A stretch of 64,000 bases of DNA from Geodermatophilus telluris (GCF_900102745.1 NZ_FMZF01000002.1:62001-126000), one strand, 5' to 3'. Shown: positions 8,040 through 20,028, counted from the first letter of the stretch. Numbers and translations: made by a program. Notes: generated from the sequence alone by a model not told the origin.

Positions 8040-10160
8040 TCAGACGCGTTCCAGCTCGCGCTCGGGCTCGGGTTCGGGCCGGTGGCGGGCCAGGCGGCCG
8101 GGCCACCACGTGCGGTCGCCGACCAGGTGCACGGCGGCCGGCACCACGACGGTGCGGACGACGAAGGTGTCCAGCAGGACGCCGAACCCGACGATGAACG
8201 CCAGCTGCACGAGGATCAGCAGCGGCAGGACCGCCAGTGCCCCGAACGTCGCGGCCAGCACCAGCCCGGCGCTGGTGATGACCCCGCCGGTGACGGCGAG
8301 CGCCCGCAGGACGCCCTCGCGGGTGCCCAGCCGCTGCGACTCCTCGCGCGCCCGGGTCATGAGGAAGATGTTGTAGTCGATCCCCAGGGCGACGAGGAAG
8401 ACGAAGCCGATCAGGATGATCGTCGGGTCGCTGTCGGCCGTGCCCAGCAGCGGCTCGAACAGCAGCGCCGAGACGCCCAGCGTGGCGGCGAAGCTGAGCA
8501 CCACGGTGGCCACCAGCAGCAGCGGTGCCACGATCGCCCGCAGCAGCAGGGCGAGCACCAGGGTGATGACCAGCAGCACCAGCGGGACGATCACCCGCAG
8601 GTCCCGGGCCGCGGTGTCGAGGGTGTCGAGGTTGGCCGCCGTCGTCCCGCCGACCAGCGCCTCGGGCTCGACGTCGCGCACCGCCTCGCGCAGGTCGGCG
8701 ACGGTGCGCTCGGCCGCGATGCTGTCCGCGGCGTCGGTGAGCACCGCCTGCAGCTGCACCAGCCCGTCGACCTCCCGCGGCGCGGCGTCCGGCGCCGGCG
8801 GGCCGTCGTCGCCGGTCACCGGGGTCACCGCGGCGACGCCGGGCACCTCGCCGGCCGCGGCGGCGACGTCGGGCCAGGTGCCGGCCGGCGTGACGACGAC
8901 CGCGGGGCTGCCGCTGCCGGCGTCGAAGTGGCGGGCCAGCGCCTCCTGCCCCTGGGCGCCCTCGGGGTTGCCGCGCACCGCCTCCGACAGCGGCAGGCCG
9001 TCGGCCTGGAAGGTGGGGGCGAAGACCCCGGCGGCGACCAGCCCCGCGACGCTGATCGCCAGCACCCGGCCCGGTCGCCGTCCCACGGTGTCGGCCACGC
9101 GCTGCCAGCCGCCGGTCCGCTTCGGCGAGCTGCCGTAGCGGGGCCGGAAGGGCCAGAACGCGGCCCGGCCCAGGAGCACGAGGACGGCCGGCAGGAAGGT
9201 CAGCGAGGCGACCACGGCGAGCACCACGTTGACCGCGGAGATCGGGCCGAGGCCGCGGTTGGAGGCGAGGTCGGAGAAGAGCAGGCAGAGCACGCCCAGG
9301 ACCACGGTGGCACCGGAGGCGAGGATCGGCTCGACCGAGCGGCGCAGCGCCGTGCGCATGGCGTCGACCGGCGACTCCTGCGTGCGCAGCTCCTCGCGGT
9401 AGCGGGCGACCAGCAGCAGGCCGTAGTCGGTGGCCGCGCCGACGACGAGGATCGAGGCGATGCCCTGGCTCTGCCCGTTGACGGTGATGACCCCCTCGCG
9501 GGCGAGCAGGTAGGAGATCGCCTGCCCGGCGGTGAGCGCCAGGCCCGCGGTCCCGATCACCAGGAAGGGCAGCAGGGGACTGCGGTAGACCACCAACAGG
9601 ATGAGCAGGACGACGCCGAAGGCGGCCAGCAGGAGGAGCCCGTCGATGCCGGAGAAGCCGTCGGCGAAGTCGGCGAAGACGCCGCCGGGGCCGGTGACGT
9701 AGGCGGTGGTGCCCTCGACGTCGTCGACGGTGCGCAGCTCCTGGACCACCTCGGGCAGGGCCTCGCCGAGGTCGGTGCGCAGCGGGACGACGGCCTGCAC
9801 CGCCTCCCCGTCGGCGCTGGGGATCGGCGGGGAGACCTCGCCGGCGAGCGCGTCGGCCTCCTCCGCGGTGGCGGTGACCTCGCCGAGCGCCTCGCCGATC
9901 CGCGCCACGGTGGCCTCGTCGAGCCGGCCGTCGCCCTCCCACACCAGCACGACCGGCAGGGCGTCCTCGGTGCGGAAGCGCTCCTGCAGCTCGCTGACGC
10001 GGGTGGACTCCGCGCTGTCGGGCAGGAAGGCGGCGTTGTCGTTCTCCTGGACGCCGGTCAGCTGGCTGCCGATGCTCGCCAGCGGGCCGGCCAGGCCCAG
10101 CCAGAGCAGGGCGACCACGGCCGGGAGGAGCCAGCGGAGGAGGGACGTGCGTCGGGACAT
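8040..10160 (-). CDS. MMPL/RND-family transporter
   Basis: A 706-residue RND-superfamily membrane protein of the actinobacterial MMPL type. TM1 (LLPAVVALLWLGLAGPL) is followed by a large extracytoplasmic loop, five TMs with TDYGLLLVARYREEL (the GxxxDY-like proton-relay region), a second large loop, and a second TM block with LGIDYNIFLMTRAREES. Such proteins export lipids or drugs; the substrate cannot be told. ATG 10160 (MSRRTSLLRW) is chosen because the longer frame would read through the divergent marR gene. A symmetric site in the shared intergenic region suggests control by the neighbouring MarR protein. Confidence 0.9.
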   Translation of the reverse strand: MSRRTSLLRWLLPAVVALLWLGLAGPLASIGSQLTGVQENDNAAFLPDSAESTRVSELQERFRTEDALPVVLVWEGDGRLDEATVARIGEALGEVTATAEEADALAGEVSPPIPSADGEAVQAVVPLRTDLGEALPEVVQELRTVDDVEGTTAYVTGPGGVFADFADGFSGIDGLLLLAAFGVVLLILLVVYRSPLLPFLVIGTAGLALTAGQAISYLLAREGVITVNGQSQGIASILVVGAATDYGLLLVARYREELRTQESPVDAMRTALRRSVEPILASGATVVLGVLCLLFSDLASNRGLGPISAVNVVLAVVASLTFLPAVLVLLGRAAFWPFRPRYGSSPKRTGGWQRVADTVGRRPGRVLAISVAGLVAAGVFAPTFQADGLPLSEAVRGNPEGAQGQEALARHFDAGSGSPAVVVTPAGTWPDVAAAAGEVPGVAAVTPVTGDDGPPAPDAAPREVDGLVQLQAVLTDAADSIAAERTVADLREAVRDVEPEALVGGTTAANLDTLDTAARDLRVIVPLVLLVITLVLALLLRAIVAPLLLVATVVLSFAATLGVSALLFEPLLGTADSDPTIILIGFVFLVALGIDYNIFLMTRAREESQRLGTREGVLRALAVTGGVITSAGLVLAATFGALAVLPLLILVQLAFIVGFGVLLDTFVVRTVVVPAAVHLVGDRTWWPGRLARHRPEPEPERELERV

Positions 10161-10186
10161 CGGCCGGGCCTCTCGGTGCTCTAGAA

Positions 10187-10201
10187 TCTCGACGATCGAG
10201 A
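10187..10201. promoter_or_regulatory. Probable MarR operator (inverted repeat)
   Basis: TCTCGA-cga-TCGAGA is a perfect 6-bp inverted repeat between the divergent MMPL and MarR genes. It lies 26 nt from the MMPL start and 3 nt before a TAGGGT box on the marR strand, a typical position for a MarR repressor site. Confidence 0.6.
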
Positions 10202-10244
10202 GGATAGGGTGGACGGCGGGTCGACGGCAAGCGGGGAGCAGGCG

Positions 10245-10703
10245 GTGACGGACCGGGACACGCGCATCGACGTCGGCCTGCTGCTGCGCCGGCTCGCGGT
10301 CGAGCTCGACGCCGTCGGCCAGCGCTTCGCCGACGAGCAGGGCCTGGGCCGCACCGACGTGCGGGCGCTGACCGCGCTCATGGACGCCACCCGGGACGGG
10401 CGCGGGCTCACCGCCGGGGGGCTCGGCACGGCGGTCGATCTGAGCTCGGCGTCGGTGACCGCCCTGGTCGACCGGCTCGAGCGCATGGGCCACGTGCACC
10501 GCGAGCGCGACGAGGCCGACCGGCGGCGGGTCGTCGTCGCCGTGTCCGACACCGCGATGGCCGCCGGCCGGGAGTTCTTCGGTGCGCTGCAGGAGGACCT
10601 GGTGGCCGCGATGGAGGGCTACACCGACGCCGAGCTCGCCGTCGTCCGGCGGTTCCTCACCGACATGACCGAGGTGATCACCCGCCACTCGCGGCCGCGC
10701 TGA
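10245..10703 (+). CDS. MarR-family transcriptional regulator
   Basis: A 152-residue winged-helix regulator. The recognition region reads TAGGLGTAVDLSSASVTALVDRLERMGHVHRERDEADRRRVVVAVSD in substance, with the MarR DxR wing signature DEADRRR. GTG 10245 has GGGGAG 6 nt upstream; an alternative GTG at 10209 would overlap the TAGGGT box. Divergent from the MMPL transporter with a shared inverted-repeat operator, the standard layout for a MarR repressor controlling an efflux gene and itself. The inducing ligand is unknown. Confidence 0.88.
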   Translation: MTDRDTRIDVGLLLRRLAVELDAVGQRFADEQGLGRTDVRALTALMDATRDGRGLTAGGLGTAVDLSSASVTALVDRLERMGHVHRERDEADRRRVVVAVSDTAMAAGREFFGALQEDLVAAMEGYTDAELAVVRRFLTDMTEVITRHSRPR

Positions 10704-10707
10704 GGCC

Positions 10708-11034
10708 TCAGAGGTAGAGGCCGGTGGACTCCTCGATCCGCTCGGCGGCGACGGCGTGCACGTCGCGCTCGCGCAGGATGATGAGCTCCTCGCCGTGCAC
10801 CTCGACCTCGTGCTGGTCCTCGGGGGAGAACAGCACCTGGTCGCCGACCTTCACCTGCCGCACGCTCGCGCCCACGCCGCGGGCCTCGCCCCACACCAGC
10901 CGCTTGGCCACCTGCGCCGTCGCCGGGATCAGGATGCCGCCGGTCGACCGGCGCTCGCCGTCCTCCTTGCGCAGCGCGACCAGGACGCGGTCGTGCAGCA
11001 TCTTGATCGGGAGCTTGCCCGCGGGGTCGGCCAC
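10708..11034 (-). CDS. GroES-like (Cpn10) protein, not linked to groEL
   Basis: A 108-residue Cpn10-fold protein: LPIKMLHDRVLV at the start, mobile-loop-like region ERRSTGGILIPATAQ, KVGDQVLFSPEDQHEVEVHGEELIILRERDVHAV, then a C-terminal tail ERIEESTGLYL not usual for GroES. The mobile-loop GGILIP tripeptide region that docks on GroEL is kept. No groEL is adjacent, and the loop and tail differ from housekeeping GroES, so this is a divergent second co-chaperonin. GTG 11034 lies 7 nt after TACCGT; GTG 11043 is possible but overlaps that box. Only 4 nt separate it from the convergent marR stop. Confidence 0.8.
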   Translation of the reverse strand: MADPAGKLPIKMLHDRVLVALRKEDGERRSTGGILIPATAQVAKRLVWGEARGVGASVRQVKVGDQVLFSPEDQHEVEVHGEELIILRERDVHAVAAERIEESTGLYL

Positions 11035-11041
11035 GCCGGTC

Positions 11042-11047
11042 ACGGTA
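11042..11047 (-). promoter_or_regulatory. -10 box of leaderless groES-like promoter
   Basis: TACCGT on the minus strand, 7 nt before GTG 11034. Confidence 0.45.
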
Positions 11048-11124
11048 CGCGGAGGGAAGGCGCGGGAACGGCCCCGTCCAGGGGCTCGCCCCGAGCCTGC
11101 GAGGGGGGAGGGGGACGAGGTCCG

Positions 11125-12944
<1,820 letters not shown>

Positions 12945-12979
12945 TCAAGGTCGCCCGCCCCGCGGCCGACACCTCATCC

Positions 12980-15751
12980 GTGCCTCCCCTGCGCCGCACC
13001 CGGCCGGACCCCGACGCCCGGCCGCTGCGGGTCCTCCTGCGCCGCCCCCTGCTGGTCGGTCTCGCCGCGGTGACGGCGCTGGCGCTGACCACCGTCGGCG
13101 TGGTGGTCGCCATCGTGGGGGTGCTCGGGCCCCGGGTGGACCGCGCCGACGAGGCGCTGCGCGCCCTGCAGGACGGCCACATCGCGATGATCGACCAGGA
13201 GACCGGCCTGCGCGGCTTCCTCGTCACGCGCGAGGAGCGCTTCCTGCAGCCCTACGAGGACGGGGCGCGGGAGCTCGCCGCGCTCGACGTCCGGCTGGGC
13301 GAGCTGGCGCGGGGCGACGCCGAGCTGGCCGGCCTGGTCGCCGACCTGCGGGCCGCCGAGCAGGAGTGGATCGACGGCTGGGTGCGGCCGACCCTGGTGC
13401 GGCAGCCCGCCCTCGGCGACACCGCGGCCCTGGGCGACCTGCTCGCCGAGGGCAAGGAGCTCTTCGACGCCTACCGGGCCGTGGAGGCCGAGGCGCGCGC
13501 CGCGGTGGAGGCCCGCCGGGCGGAGGCCGCGACCGTCATGGGCGGGGTGCTCCTGGCCGGTGCCGTCCTGGGCCTGGCCGTCGCCGTCGCCCTCGCCGTC
13601 GCCGTGCGGCGGGCGAACCGCCGGCTGACCGCGCAGGTCCTGCCGCCCACCCAGCAGGTGCGCGACGCGCTCGCCGCGCTGACCGACGGCCGGCTCGACA
13701 CCCGGCTGGCCGGGACCGGTCCGGAGGAGCTGCGCGACATCGCCGGGGACGTGAACGCGCTGGGCCGGGCGCTGCGCGACCGCGGCGCGCTGGTGGCGGC
13801 CCGCGAGGCGGAGCTGGTCGCCGCGCGCGACCAGGCCGAGCGGGCGGGTCAGGCCAAGACGGCGTTCCTCGCCACGATGAGCCACGAGATCCGGACGCCG
13901 CTCAACGCCGTCCTCGGCCTCACCGACCTGCTGCTGACCACCGACCTCGACGAGGACCAGCGGGCCCACCTGGAGACCATCGCCGGCAGTGGCGACAGCC
14001 TGCTCGCGCTGATCAACGACGTCCTGGACTTCTCCAAGATCGAGGCCGGCGAGCTCGACCTGGAGGCGGCGCCCTTCGACCTCGACGGCCTCGTCTACGA
14101 CGTCGCCCAGCTGCTCGCCCCGCAGGCCGCCGGCAAGGGCCTCGACCTGCTGGTCGACGTCCCGGCCGACCGCTCCTGGCACGTCGTCGGCGACGGCACC
14201 CGCCTGCGCCAGGTGGTGGTCAACCTGATCGGCAACGCGGTCAAGTTCACCCACTCCGGCCAGGTCGTCGTCTCCGTCGCCGGCGAGCCGCACGGCGACC
14301 GGCTGCGCTGCCGTGTCGCGGTCTCCGACACCGGCATCGGCATCCCCGCCGAGCAGCGGCACCGGCTGTTCCGCTCCTTCAGCCAGGTGGACACCTCGGC
14401 CACCCGCTCCTACGGCGGCACCGGTCTGGGGCTGGCCATCAGCCAGCGCATCGCCCGCGCCATGGGCGGCGACATCACCGTGGACAGCGAGCCGGGGGCG
14501 GGCTCGACCTTCACCGTCACCCTGGACCTGCCGACGGCGGGCGCGGGTGTGCCGCCGTCGGCGGGGGAGGGCCTGGCCGGCCGCCGGCTGCTGGTCGTCG
14601 ACGACAACCGCACCAACCTGCGGATCCTGGAGCACCAGCTGTCCCGGTTCGGCGCCGAGTGCCTCGTGACGACGAGCGCGGACGAGGCGCTGGCGACGGT
14701 GCGCGCCGGCGGCCTCGACGCCGTCCTCCTGGACCTGCACATGCCCGGGGTCGGCGGGGAGGAGCTGGCCGCGCGGGTGCGGGAGGTGCCCGGCGGCGCC
14801 GGCCTGCCGCTGGTCCTGCTGAGCAGCTCCACCCGGGTCCAGCCCGACGTGGCACCGCTGTTCGCCGCCCGGCTGCACAAGCCGGTCCGCCCCGAGCGGC
14901 TGCTGCGGACGCTGCGCGCGGTGCTCTCGCCCGGCGGCCCCGTCGAGACGCGCGGCACCCGCCGCCCGGCTCCCGGCGCCCCGGACCCGGGCCGGCGGCG
15001 GCTGCGGGTCCTCGTCGCCGAGGACCACGCGGTCAACGCCCAGCTGATGGCGCTCTACCTGCGCCAGCTCGGGCACGACAGCGAGCACGTGACCGACGGC
15101 GCCCAGGCGATTGACGCGGTCCGGCGCGGCGGGTGGGACGTGGTGCTCATGGACGCGCAGATGCCGGTGACGGGCGGCATCGAGGCCACCGCCGCCATCC
15201 GCGCGACGCCCGGCGCGCAGCCGCGCGTCGTCGCGGTGACCGCCAGCGTCCTCGACGCCGACCGCAGCGCCTTCCTCGCCGCGGGCGCCGACGCCTTCCT
15301 CACCAAGCCGGTCCGCCTGGCCACCCTCGGGGAGGCGCTCGACGACTGCGCCGACCTCGGGCACGTGCCCGGCGCCGCTGCCGGCACCGACGAGGTCCTC
15401 GACCCGGCGACGCTGGCCGAGCTCGAGGACCTCGGCCCCGACGCCCTGCAGCAGCTCTACGGCCAGTACCTCGACGGCCTCGACCGGGCGGTGGACGGGC
15501 TGGCCGGCGCCGTCGCCGGCGGCTCCTGGGCCGAGGACGACGAGGCGTCGGTGGCCCGGCTGGCCCACCGGCTCACGGGTGGCAGCGCCGCGCTCGGCGC
15601 CGTCCGCGTCGCCGGGCTGTGCCGGTGGCTGGAGACGGCGGCGGGTGCCCCGGCGCCCGAGCTGGCGCGTGCCCTCGCCGACCTGCGCACCGAGAGCGGC
15701 CGGGTCCGGGACGCCGTCGGCCGCTGGCTCGCCCTGCTGCCGGGCGCCTGA
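12980..15751 (+). CDS. CHASE3-type hybrid sensor histidine kinase with two receivers and Hpt
   Basis: A 923-residue multistep phosphorelay protein. Order: TM1 (~23-49), extracytoplasmic CHASE3-like domain with [16 protein letters not shown]2 (~195-220), HAMP, HisKA with H302 in [10 protein letters not shown], HATPase with [16 protein letters not shown] and [10 protein letters not shown], receiver 1 (phospho-acceptor D585), receiver 2 (D725) and a C-terminal Hpt with H863 in LAHRLTGGS. All phosphotransfer residues are intact; the Hpt has T where a Lys is usual. GTG 12980 is preferred: GTG 12911 would leave only 8 nt to the divergent guaB1 start. No cognate DNA-binding regulator is nearby, so output is unknown. 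Confidence 0.9.
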   Translation: MPPLRRTRPDPDARPLRVLLRRPLLVGLAAVTALALTTVGVVVAIVGVLGPRVDRADEALRALQDGHIAMIDQETGLRGFLVTREERFLQPYEDGARELAALDVRLGELARGDAELAGLVADLRAAEQEWIDGWVRPTLVRQPALGDTAALGDLLAEGKELFDAYRAVEAEARAAVEARRAEAATVMGGVLLAGAVLGLAVAVALAVAVRRANRRLTAQVLPPTQQVRDALAALTDGRLDTRLAGTGPEELRDIAGDVNALGRALRDRGALVAAREAELVAARDQAERAGQAKTAFLATMSHEIRTPLNAVLGLTDLLLTTDLDEDQRAHLETIAGSGDSLLALINDVLDFSKIEAGELDLEAAPFDLDGLVYDVAQLLAPQAAGKGLDLLVDVPADRSWHVVGDGTRLRQVVVNLIGNAVKFTHSGQVVVSVAGEPHGDRLRCRVAVSDTGIGIPAEQRHRLFRSFSQVDTSATRSYGGTGLGLAISQRIARAMGGDITVDSEPGAGSTFTVTLDLPTAGAGVPPSAGEGLAGRRLLVVDDNRTNLRILEHQLSRFGAECLVTTSADEALATVRAGGLDAVLLDLHMPGVGGEELAARVREVPGGAGLPLVLLSSSTRVQPDVAPLFAARLHKPVRPERLLRTLRAVLSPGGPVETRGTRRPAPGAPDPGRRRLRVLVAEDHAVNAQLMALYLRQLGHDSEHVTDGAQAIDAVRRGGWDVVLMDAQMPVTGGIEATAAIRATPGAQPRVVAVTASVLDADRSAFLAAGADAFLTKPVRLATLGEALDDCADLGHVPGAAAGTDEVLDPATLAELEDLGPDALQQLYGQYLDGLDRAVDGLAGAVAGGSWAEDDEASVARLAHRLTGGSAALGAVRVAGLCRWLETAAGAPAPELARALADLRTESGRVRDAVGRWLALLPGA

Positions 15752-15770
15752 GCCGGTCGTGGGGGCTCTC

Positions 15771-15776
15771 TACGAT
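15771..15776 (+). promoter_or_regulatory. -10 box of leaderless serS promoter
   Basis: TACGAT is followed after 6 nt by GTG 15783. Confidence 0.5.
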
Positions 15777-15782
15777 CGAGGG

Positions 15783-17075
15783 GTGATCGACCTGCGCCTG
15801 GTGCGCGAGCACCCCGACGTCGTCCGTGCCAGCCAGCGTGCCCGCGGCGCCGACGAGTCCCGGGTCGACGCCCTGCTCGCCGCCGACGAGGCCCGTCGCG
15901 CCGCGGTCAAGCGCGGCGACGACCTGCGCGCCGAGCAGAAGGCCGCCTCGCAGGCGGTGAAGGGGGCCTCGGCCGAGGAGCGCCCCGCCGTGCTGGAGCG
16001 GGCCCGGGCGCTGGCCGCCCAGGTCAAGGAGGCCGAGGAGGCCCAGCGCGCCGCCGACGCCGCCCTGCGCGCGGCGCACCTGGCGATCCCCAACGTCGTC
16101 CACGACGACGTCCCGCCCGGCGGCGAGGACGACGCGGTCACCCTGCGCACGGTGGGCGAGGTCCCGTCCTGTGACTTCGAGGTGCGCGACCACCTGCAGA
16201 TCGGCGAGGCCCTCGGCGCGATCGACACCGAGCGCGGCGCGAAGGTCTCCGGTGCCCGCTTCTACTTCCTCACCGGCCCCGGCGCCCTGCTGGAGTTCGC
16301 CCTCGCGCAGCTGGCCATCTCGCGCGCGGTGGCCGCCGGCTTCACCCCCGTCGTCGCCCCCGCCCTGGTCAAGCCCGAGGCCATGGAGGGCACCGGCTTT
16401 CTCGGCGAGCACGACGAGGAGGTCTACAAGGTCGAGCGCGACGACCTCTACCTCGTCGGCACCTCCGAGGTGGCGCTGGCCGGGATGCGGATGAACGAGG
16501 TCCTCGACCTCTCCGCCGGGCCGCTGCGCTACGCCGGCTGGTCCTCCTGCTTCCGCCGCGAGGCCGGGTCCTACGGCAAGGACACCCGCGGCATCATCCG
16601 CGTGCACTGGTTCGACAAGGTCGAGATGTTCAGCTTCTGCCGGCCCGAGGAGGCCGCCGCCGAGCACCTGCGGCTGCTGGCCTGGGAGGAGGAGTTCCTC
16701 CAGGCCCTCGAGCTGCCCTACCGGGTGGTCGACATCGCCGCCGGCGACCTGGGCACCAGCGCCGCCCGCAAGTACGACATCGAGGCCTGGTTCCCGTCGC
16801 AGGGCACCTACCGCGAGCTGACGTCGACGTCGGACTGCACCACCTTCCAGGCGCGGCGGCTGGCCATCCGCTACCGCGACGAGGAGGGCCGGCCGCAGAC
16901 CGCGGCCACCCTCAACGGCACGCTGTGCGCCATCGCCCGCACCATCGCCTGCCTGCTCGAGGTGCACCAGCGCGCCGACGGCTCGGTGCACGTCCCCGCG
17001 GCGCTGCGGCCCTGGCTGGGCGGCCACGAGGTGCTCACCCCCGGCATGACCCTGGCCGCGCCGGTGCCCGCGTGA
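15783..17075 (+). CDS. serS: Seryl-tRNA synthetase
   Basis: A 430-residue class II aminoacyl-tRNA synthetase. It has the N-terminal [12 protein letters not shown] segment, a long antiparallel coiled-coil arm (~30-105) that binds the tRNA-Ser variable arm, motif 2 [21 protein letters not shown] with the TRGI(I)[11 protein letters not shown] continuation, and motif 3 [15 protein letters not shown] 15783 gives the standard N-terminus and sits at leaderless spacing from TACGAT. The HAD phosphatase gene downstream overlaps by 4 nt. A tRNA-Ser gene lies 36 kb away in the same window. Confidence 0.97.
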   Translation: MIDLRLVREHPDVVRASQRARGADESRVDALLAADEARRAAVKRGDDLRAEQKAASQAVKGASAEERPAVLERARALAAQVKEAEEAQRAADAALRAAHLAIPNVVHDDVPPGGEDDAVTLRTVGEVPSCDFEVRDHLQIGEALGAIDTERGAKVSGARFYFLTGPGALLEFALAQLAISRAVAAGFTPVVAPALVKPEAMEGTGFLGEHDEEVYKVERDDLYLVGTSEVALAGMRMNEVLDLSAGPLRYAGWSSCFRREAGSYGKDTRGIIRVHWFDKVEMFSFCRPEEAAAEHLRLLAWEEEFLQALELPYRVVDIAAGDLGTSAARKYDIEAWFPSQGTYRELTSTSDCTTFQARRLAIRYRDEEGRPQTAATLNGTLCAIARTIACLLEVHQRADGSVHVPAALRPWLGGHEVLTPGMTLAAPVPA

Positions 17076-17986
17076 CCGGGGCCGCGCCCCGGCCGGTCAT
17101 CTCCGGGCACGTCCCCTCACCCGAGTCCGACCGGGTGGTCGAGCCCGGCGACCTCGGCGGCTGGCGGCCCAAGCTGGTGGCCAGCGACCTCGACGGCACG
17201 CTGCTGACCTCCGAGGGCGTGGTCAGCCCCCGCACCCGCGCGGCGCTGGAGGGCTGCTGGGCCGCCGGCATCCCGGTCGTCGGTGTCACCGGGCGCGGGC
17301 CGCGGCTGCTCGACAGCGTCCGCGCCGCGCTCGACCGGCGGGGCATCGCCGTCCTCGCGCAGGGCGGCTTCGTCGTCGACCTCGAGCGCGACCAGGTGCT
17401 GCGCACCGTGGGGCTCCCCCGGGCGGAGGCGACGGCGGTCATCGAGCGCATCGAGGGTGTCGCCGGGGAGCTGATCGTGGCCGTCGAGGACGCCGCCGAG
17501 CAGGCCGAGGCGTACGCGCCGCTGCGCGTCCAGCACGGCTTCGACTGGCCCTACCCCGAGCCCGCGCACCTGCTGCCGCGCCACCAGGTGCTGCCCCAGG
17601 GCGCGGTGCTCAAGGTCTTCCTGCGCTCCCCGTCGCTCGGCCAGGACGAGCTGCTGGCGCGTGCCCGCCGCGTCGTCGACCCCGCCGAGGCGGAGGTGAC
17701 CCACGCCGGCCTGGGCTTCATCGAGGTGCTGCCGCCCGGCGTGACCAAGGCCACCGGCCTGGCCGTGGCGCTGGAGCGCTACGGCGTCGGTTTCGGCGAC
17801 GTGCTCGTGTTCGGCGACATGCCCAACGACCTGCCGATGATCGGCGCGGTCACCGAGGCCGGCGGCCGCGCGGTCGCGGTGGCCAACGCCCACCCCACCG
17901 TCCGCGCCGCGGCCGGCGCGCTGACCGGAGGGCACGACGCCGACGGCGTGGCCCACTACCTCGAGGCGGTGCTGGCCGGTGTCTGA
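17072..17986 (+). CDS. Cof-type HAD-superfamily phosphatase
   Basis: A 304-residue Cof/subfamily IIB HAD phosphatase. Motif I DLDGTLL near residue 40, motif II VTGRG, the Lys-containing [12 protein letters not shown] and motif [16 protein letters not shown] are all present. The cap insert lies between motifs II and III. GTG 17072 overlaps the serS stop by 4 nt (GTGA) and gives a ~35-residue N-terminal extension before the HAD core. Its 3' end overlaps a second HAD gene by 8 nt; the two are tandem paralogues. The substrate is probably a sugar phosphate or flavin/pyridoxal phosphate but cannot be told. Confidence 0.9.
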   Translation: MTGAAPRPVISGHVPSPESDRVVEPGDLGGWRPKLVASDLDGTLLTSEGVVSPRTRAALEGCWAAGIPVVGVTGRGPRLLDSVRAALDRRGIAVLAQGGFVVDLERDQVLRTVGLPRAEATAVIERIEGVAGELIVAVEDAAEQAEAYAPLRVQHGFDWPYPEPAHLLPRHQVLPQGAVLKVFLRSPSLGQDELLARARRVVDPAEAEVTHAGLGFIEVLPPGVTKATGLAVALERYGVGFGDVLVFGDMPNDLPMIGAVTEAGGRAVAVANAHPTVRAAAGALTGGHDADGVAHYLEAVLAGV

Positions 17987-18782
17987 CTGGCGTCCGCGGC
18001 TGATCGCCAGCGACATGGACGGCACGCTGCTGCGCTCGGACGACACCGTCGGCGACGCGACGCTCGCCGAGCTGCAGCGGTGGGCCGACGACGGCGTGCC
18101 GCTGGTCCTGGCCACCGGCCGGCCCCCGCGCTGGATGCGCCGGATCCGCGAGGTCGTGCGCACCGGCACCGCGGTCTGCTGCAACGGCGCGGTGCTGCTC
18201 GACCTCGAGCGCTTCGAGGTGCTCGAGGAGGAGGCGCTGCCGCCGGCGGTCCTGGCCGAGATCACCGGCGGCCTGCGCGCCGAGCAGCCGGGCACCTGGT
18301 TCGCCGTCGAGTACGGGCTGGAGTTCCGCCACGAGCCGGTCTACCGGCCGCGGTGGGACGTGGACGCCCCGGGCGTCGCGGAGGCCCCGCTCGAGGAGAT
18401 CGTCGCCGCCCCGGCGGCCAAGCTGCTGGCCCGCCACGAGGACATGGACCGCGACTCCTTCGTCGCGCTGGTGCAGCAGGTGGTCGGCGACCTCGCCACG
18501 GTGACGACGTCGTCGTCGGACGCGCTGGCCGAGATCTCCGCGCGCGGCGTCACCAAGGCCACCGGCCTGGCGCGGGTCGCCGCCCGGCACGGCGTCGGCC
18601 CGGAGGACGTCGTCGTCTTCGGCGACATGCCCAACGACATCGCGGCCTTCGACTGGGTGCGCGAGGGCGGCGGCCGCGCGGTGGCGATGGCGCACGCGCA
18701 CCCGGAGCTGCTCGCCGCGGCCACCGACGTCACCGGCACCAACGACGACGACGGCGTCGCCGCCTTCCTCGCCTCGCTGTAG
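17979..18782 (+). CDS. Cof-type HAD-superfamily phosphatase
   Basis: A 267-residue HAD phosphatase and close paralogue of the preceding gene: DMDGTLL (motif I), LATGRPPR (II), [13 protein letters not shown] (III Lys) and FGDMPNDIAAF (IV). The start GTG 17979 overlaps the upstream gene by 8 nt, so serS and both HAD genes form one coupled unit. Its last codons (CTG TAG) lie inside the outer end of the inverted repeat that boxes the next gene. Confidence 0.9.
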   Translation: MSDWRPRLIASDMDGTLLRSDDTVGDATLAELQRWADDGVPLVLATGRPPRWMRRIREVVRTGTAVCCNGAVLLDLERFEVLEEEALPPAVLAEITGGLRAEQPGTWFAVEYGLEFRHEPVYRPRWDVDAPGVAEAPLEEIVAAPAAKLLARHEDMDRDSFVALVQQVVGDLATVTTSSSDALAEISARGVTKATGLARVAARHGVGPEDVVVFGDMPNDIAAFDWVREGGGRAVAMAHAHPELLAAATDVTGTNDDDGVAAFLASL

Positions 18783-18790
18783 GGGCGGGG

Positions 18791-18873
18791 CGATGATCAG
18801 GTCACCTGATCGTCGAGTGTCCTACCCGACCGTGGGACGTCGGGTGGGACGCGCTGCGGTGCGGTAGGACGCG
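18791..18873 (+). repeat. Intergenic repeat family, copy 1
   Basis: Begins with GATGATCAGGT-c-ACCTGATC(g)TC, a near-palindrome, followed by a hairpin with arms TCCTACCCGAC and GTCGGGTGGGA, then CGCGCTGCGGTGCGGTAGGAC. Left end of the boxed unit. Confidence 0.8.
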
Positions 18874-18876
18874 TCG

Positions 18877-19878
18877 TCAGGCCGCGGCGTCGGTCCGGCC
18901 GGGTTCCGGGGTGCGGACGACGGAGAAGCGCCTCGGGCCGGTCAGCGGCGTCGCCAGCAGACCGGCGATCCGCGCGGACACCGCGCGCAGGGCGCCGAGG
19001 TCCTCCTGCGCGACGCGCACCACGCGGACGTCGAGCTCGCGGATCCGGTCCTCCCGGCGCTTCTCGTCCCACAGCACGTCGGCGCCCGTGCGTCCGGGCC
19101 GCGGGTCGACGTACTTGACCCGGCCGTCGAACTCGACGGCGACCGCGGCCTCGTCGAACCAGGCGTCCACCCGGGCGACGAACCCGCGGGGCCCGTGCAG
19201 CTCCACCTGCAGCTCCGGTCGGGGCAGCCCGGCCGCCACGAGGGCCAGCCGGCCGCGGGTCTCCAGCGGGGACTCGGTGCGCCCGTCGGCCAGGTCGAGC
19301 GCCCGGGCGGCCGCGCCGATGCCCAGCCAGTGCGACTGCGCCAGCACGGTGGCCCGGACCTCGGCGCGGCCGACCCGCTTCTGGTGCAGCGCCTCGTCGA
19401 GCGCGACGACGGCGTCGGCGAGCGGCCACTCCCGCGCGCAGTCGACCAGCGTGCGGGCCGGCGAGGTCACGGCCAGCGGTCCCTCGGCGAGGACGTCGCC
19501 TTCCGGCAGTTCGGCCGCCGAGATCCGGTAGCCCCGTCCGCGCCGCCACTCGTCGACGTGGGTCAGTCGCACCGCGGCGTCGAGCGACCGGGGCAGGACC
19601 AGCCGGTGGAACCGGGCGGCGGAGTCGTGGCTGACCACGGGTCCGGGGCCGAGCACGGTGAGGGCGGCGACGCACTCGACGAGGTGCCGGGCCCGCGCGT
19701 CGTCGGCCAGCGCCAGCCACGTCGCCGTCTCGACGTAGACGCCCCGGCGCAGGCGGTACCAGCGGCCGGAGCCGACGGCGGACCGGATCTCGTCGGGCCG
19801 GAGGCCGGCACGCCGGGCGTCGGCGACGGTGAAGACGCCGAGACGGCGCCGGGCGGCGGACTCCAGGAGTGGGTGCAC
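18877..19878 (-). CDS. AbiEi-like N-domain + DUF559/PD-(D/E)XK-like nuclease protein
   Basis: A 333-residue protein. The N-terminal ~60 residues (RRLGVFTVADARRAGL, GRWYRLRRGVYV) match the winged-helix domain of AbiEi-type antitoxins. The C-terminal third resembles DUF559/Vsr-like restriction-endonuclease folds: FVARVDAWFDEAAVAVEFDG (D...E core), RVKYVD, and EKRREDRIRELDVRVVRV. Families with this layout are multicopy in Geodermatophilaceae and of unknown function; a nuclease-like or toxin-antitoxin-like role is inference. GTG 19878 (VHPLLESAARRRLGV) matches the N-terminus I recall for homologues; GTG 19905 would add nine residues. The gene is boxed by inverted repeats. Confidence 0.75.
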   Translation of the reverse strand: MHPLLESAARRRLGVFTVADARRAGLRPDEIRSAVGSGRWYRLRRGVYVETATWLALADDARARHLVECVAALTVLGPGPVVSHDSAARFHRLVLPRSLDAAVRLTHVDEWRRGRGYRISAAELPEGDVLAEGPLAVTSPARTLVDCAREWPLADAVVALDEALHQKRVGRAEVRATVLAQSHWLGIGAAARALDLADGRTESPLETRGRLALVAAGLPRPELQVELHGPRGFVARVDAWFDEAAVAVEFDGRVKYVDPRPGRTGADVLWDEKRREDRIRELDVRVVRVAQEDLGALRAVSARIAGLLATPLTGPRRFSVVRTPEPGRTDAAA

Positions 19879-19937
19879 ACGCGCAGTCTGGGAGTCGGAG
19901 AGCACGCCTGGCGCGACTCCGCCGAACCTGTGGACGG

Positions 19938-20020
19938 GGCGTCCTCCCGCACCGCAGCGCGTCCTACCCGACGTCCCACCGTCAGGTCGGACACTCGATG
20001 ATCAGGTCACCTGATCATCG
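19938..20020 (-). repeat. Intergenic repeat family, copy 2
   Basis: Inverted relative to copy 1. Contains the perfect 11-bp palindrome arms GATGATCAGGT/ACCTGATCATC (19998-20020) and the hairpin element GTCCTACCCGAC with a decayed partner. Right end of the boxed unit. Confidence 0.8.
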
Positions 20021-20028
20021 CCCCGCCC

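Noticed and set aside
12974..15568. Long minus-strand open frame opposite the hybrid histidine kinase
   Set aside because: Shadow of a high-GC gene; the plus-strand frame has complete kinase, receiver and Hpt motifs.
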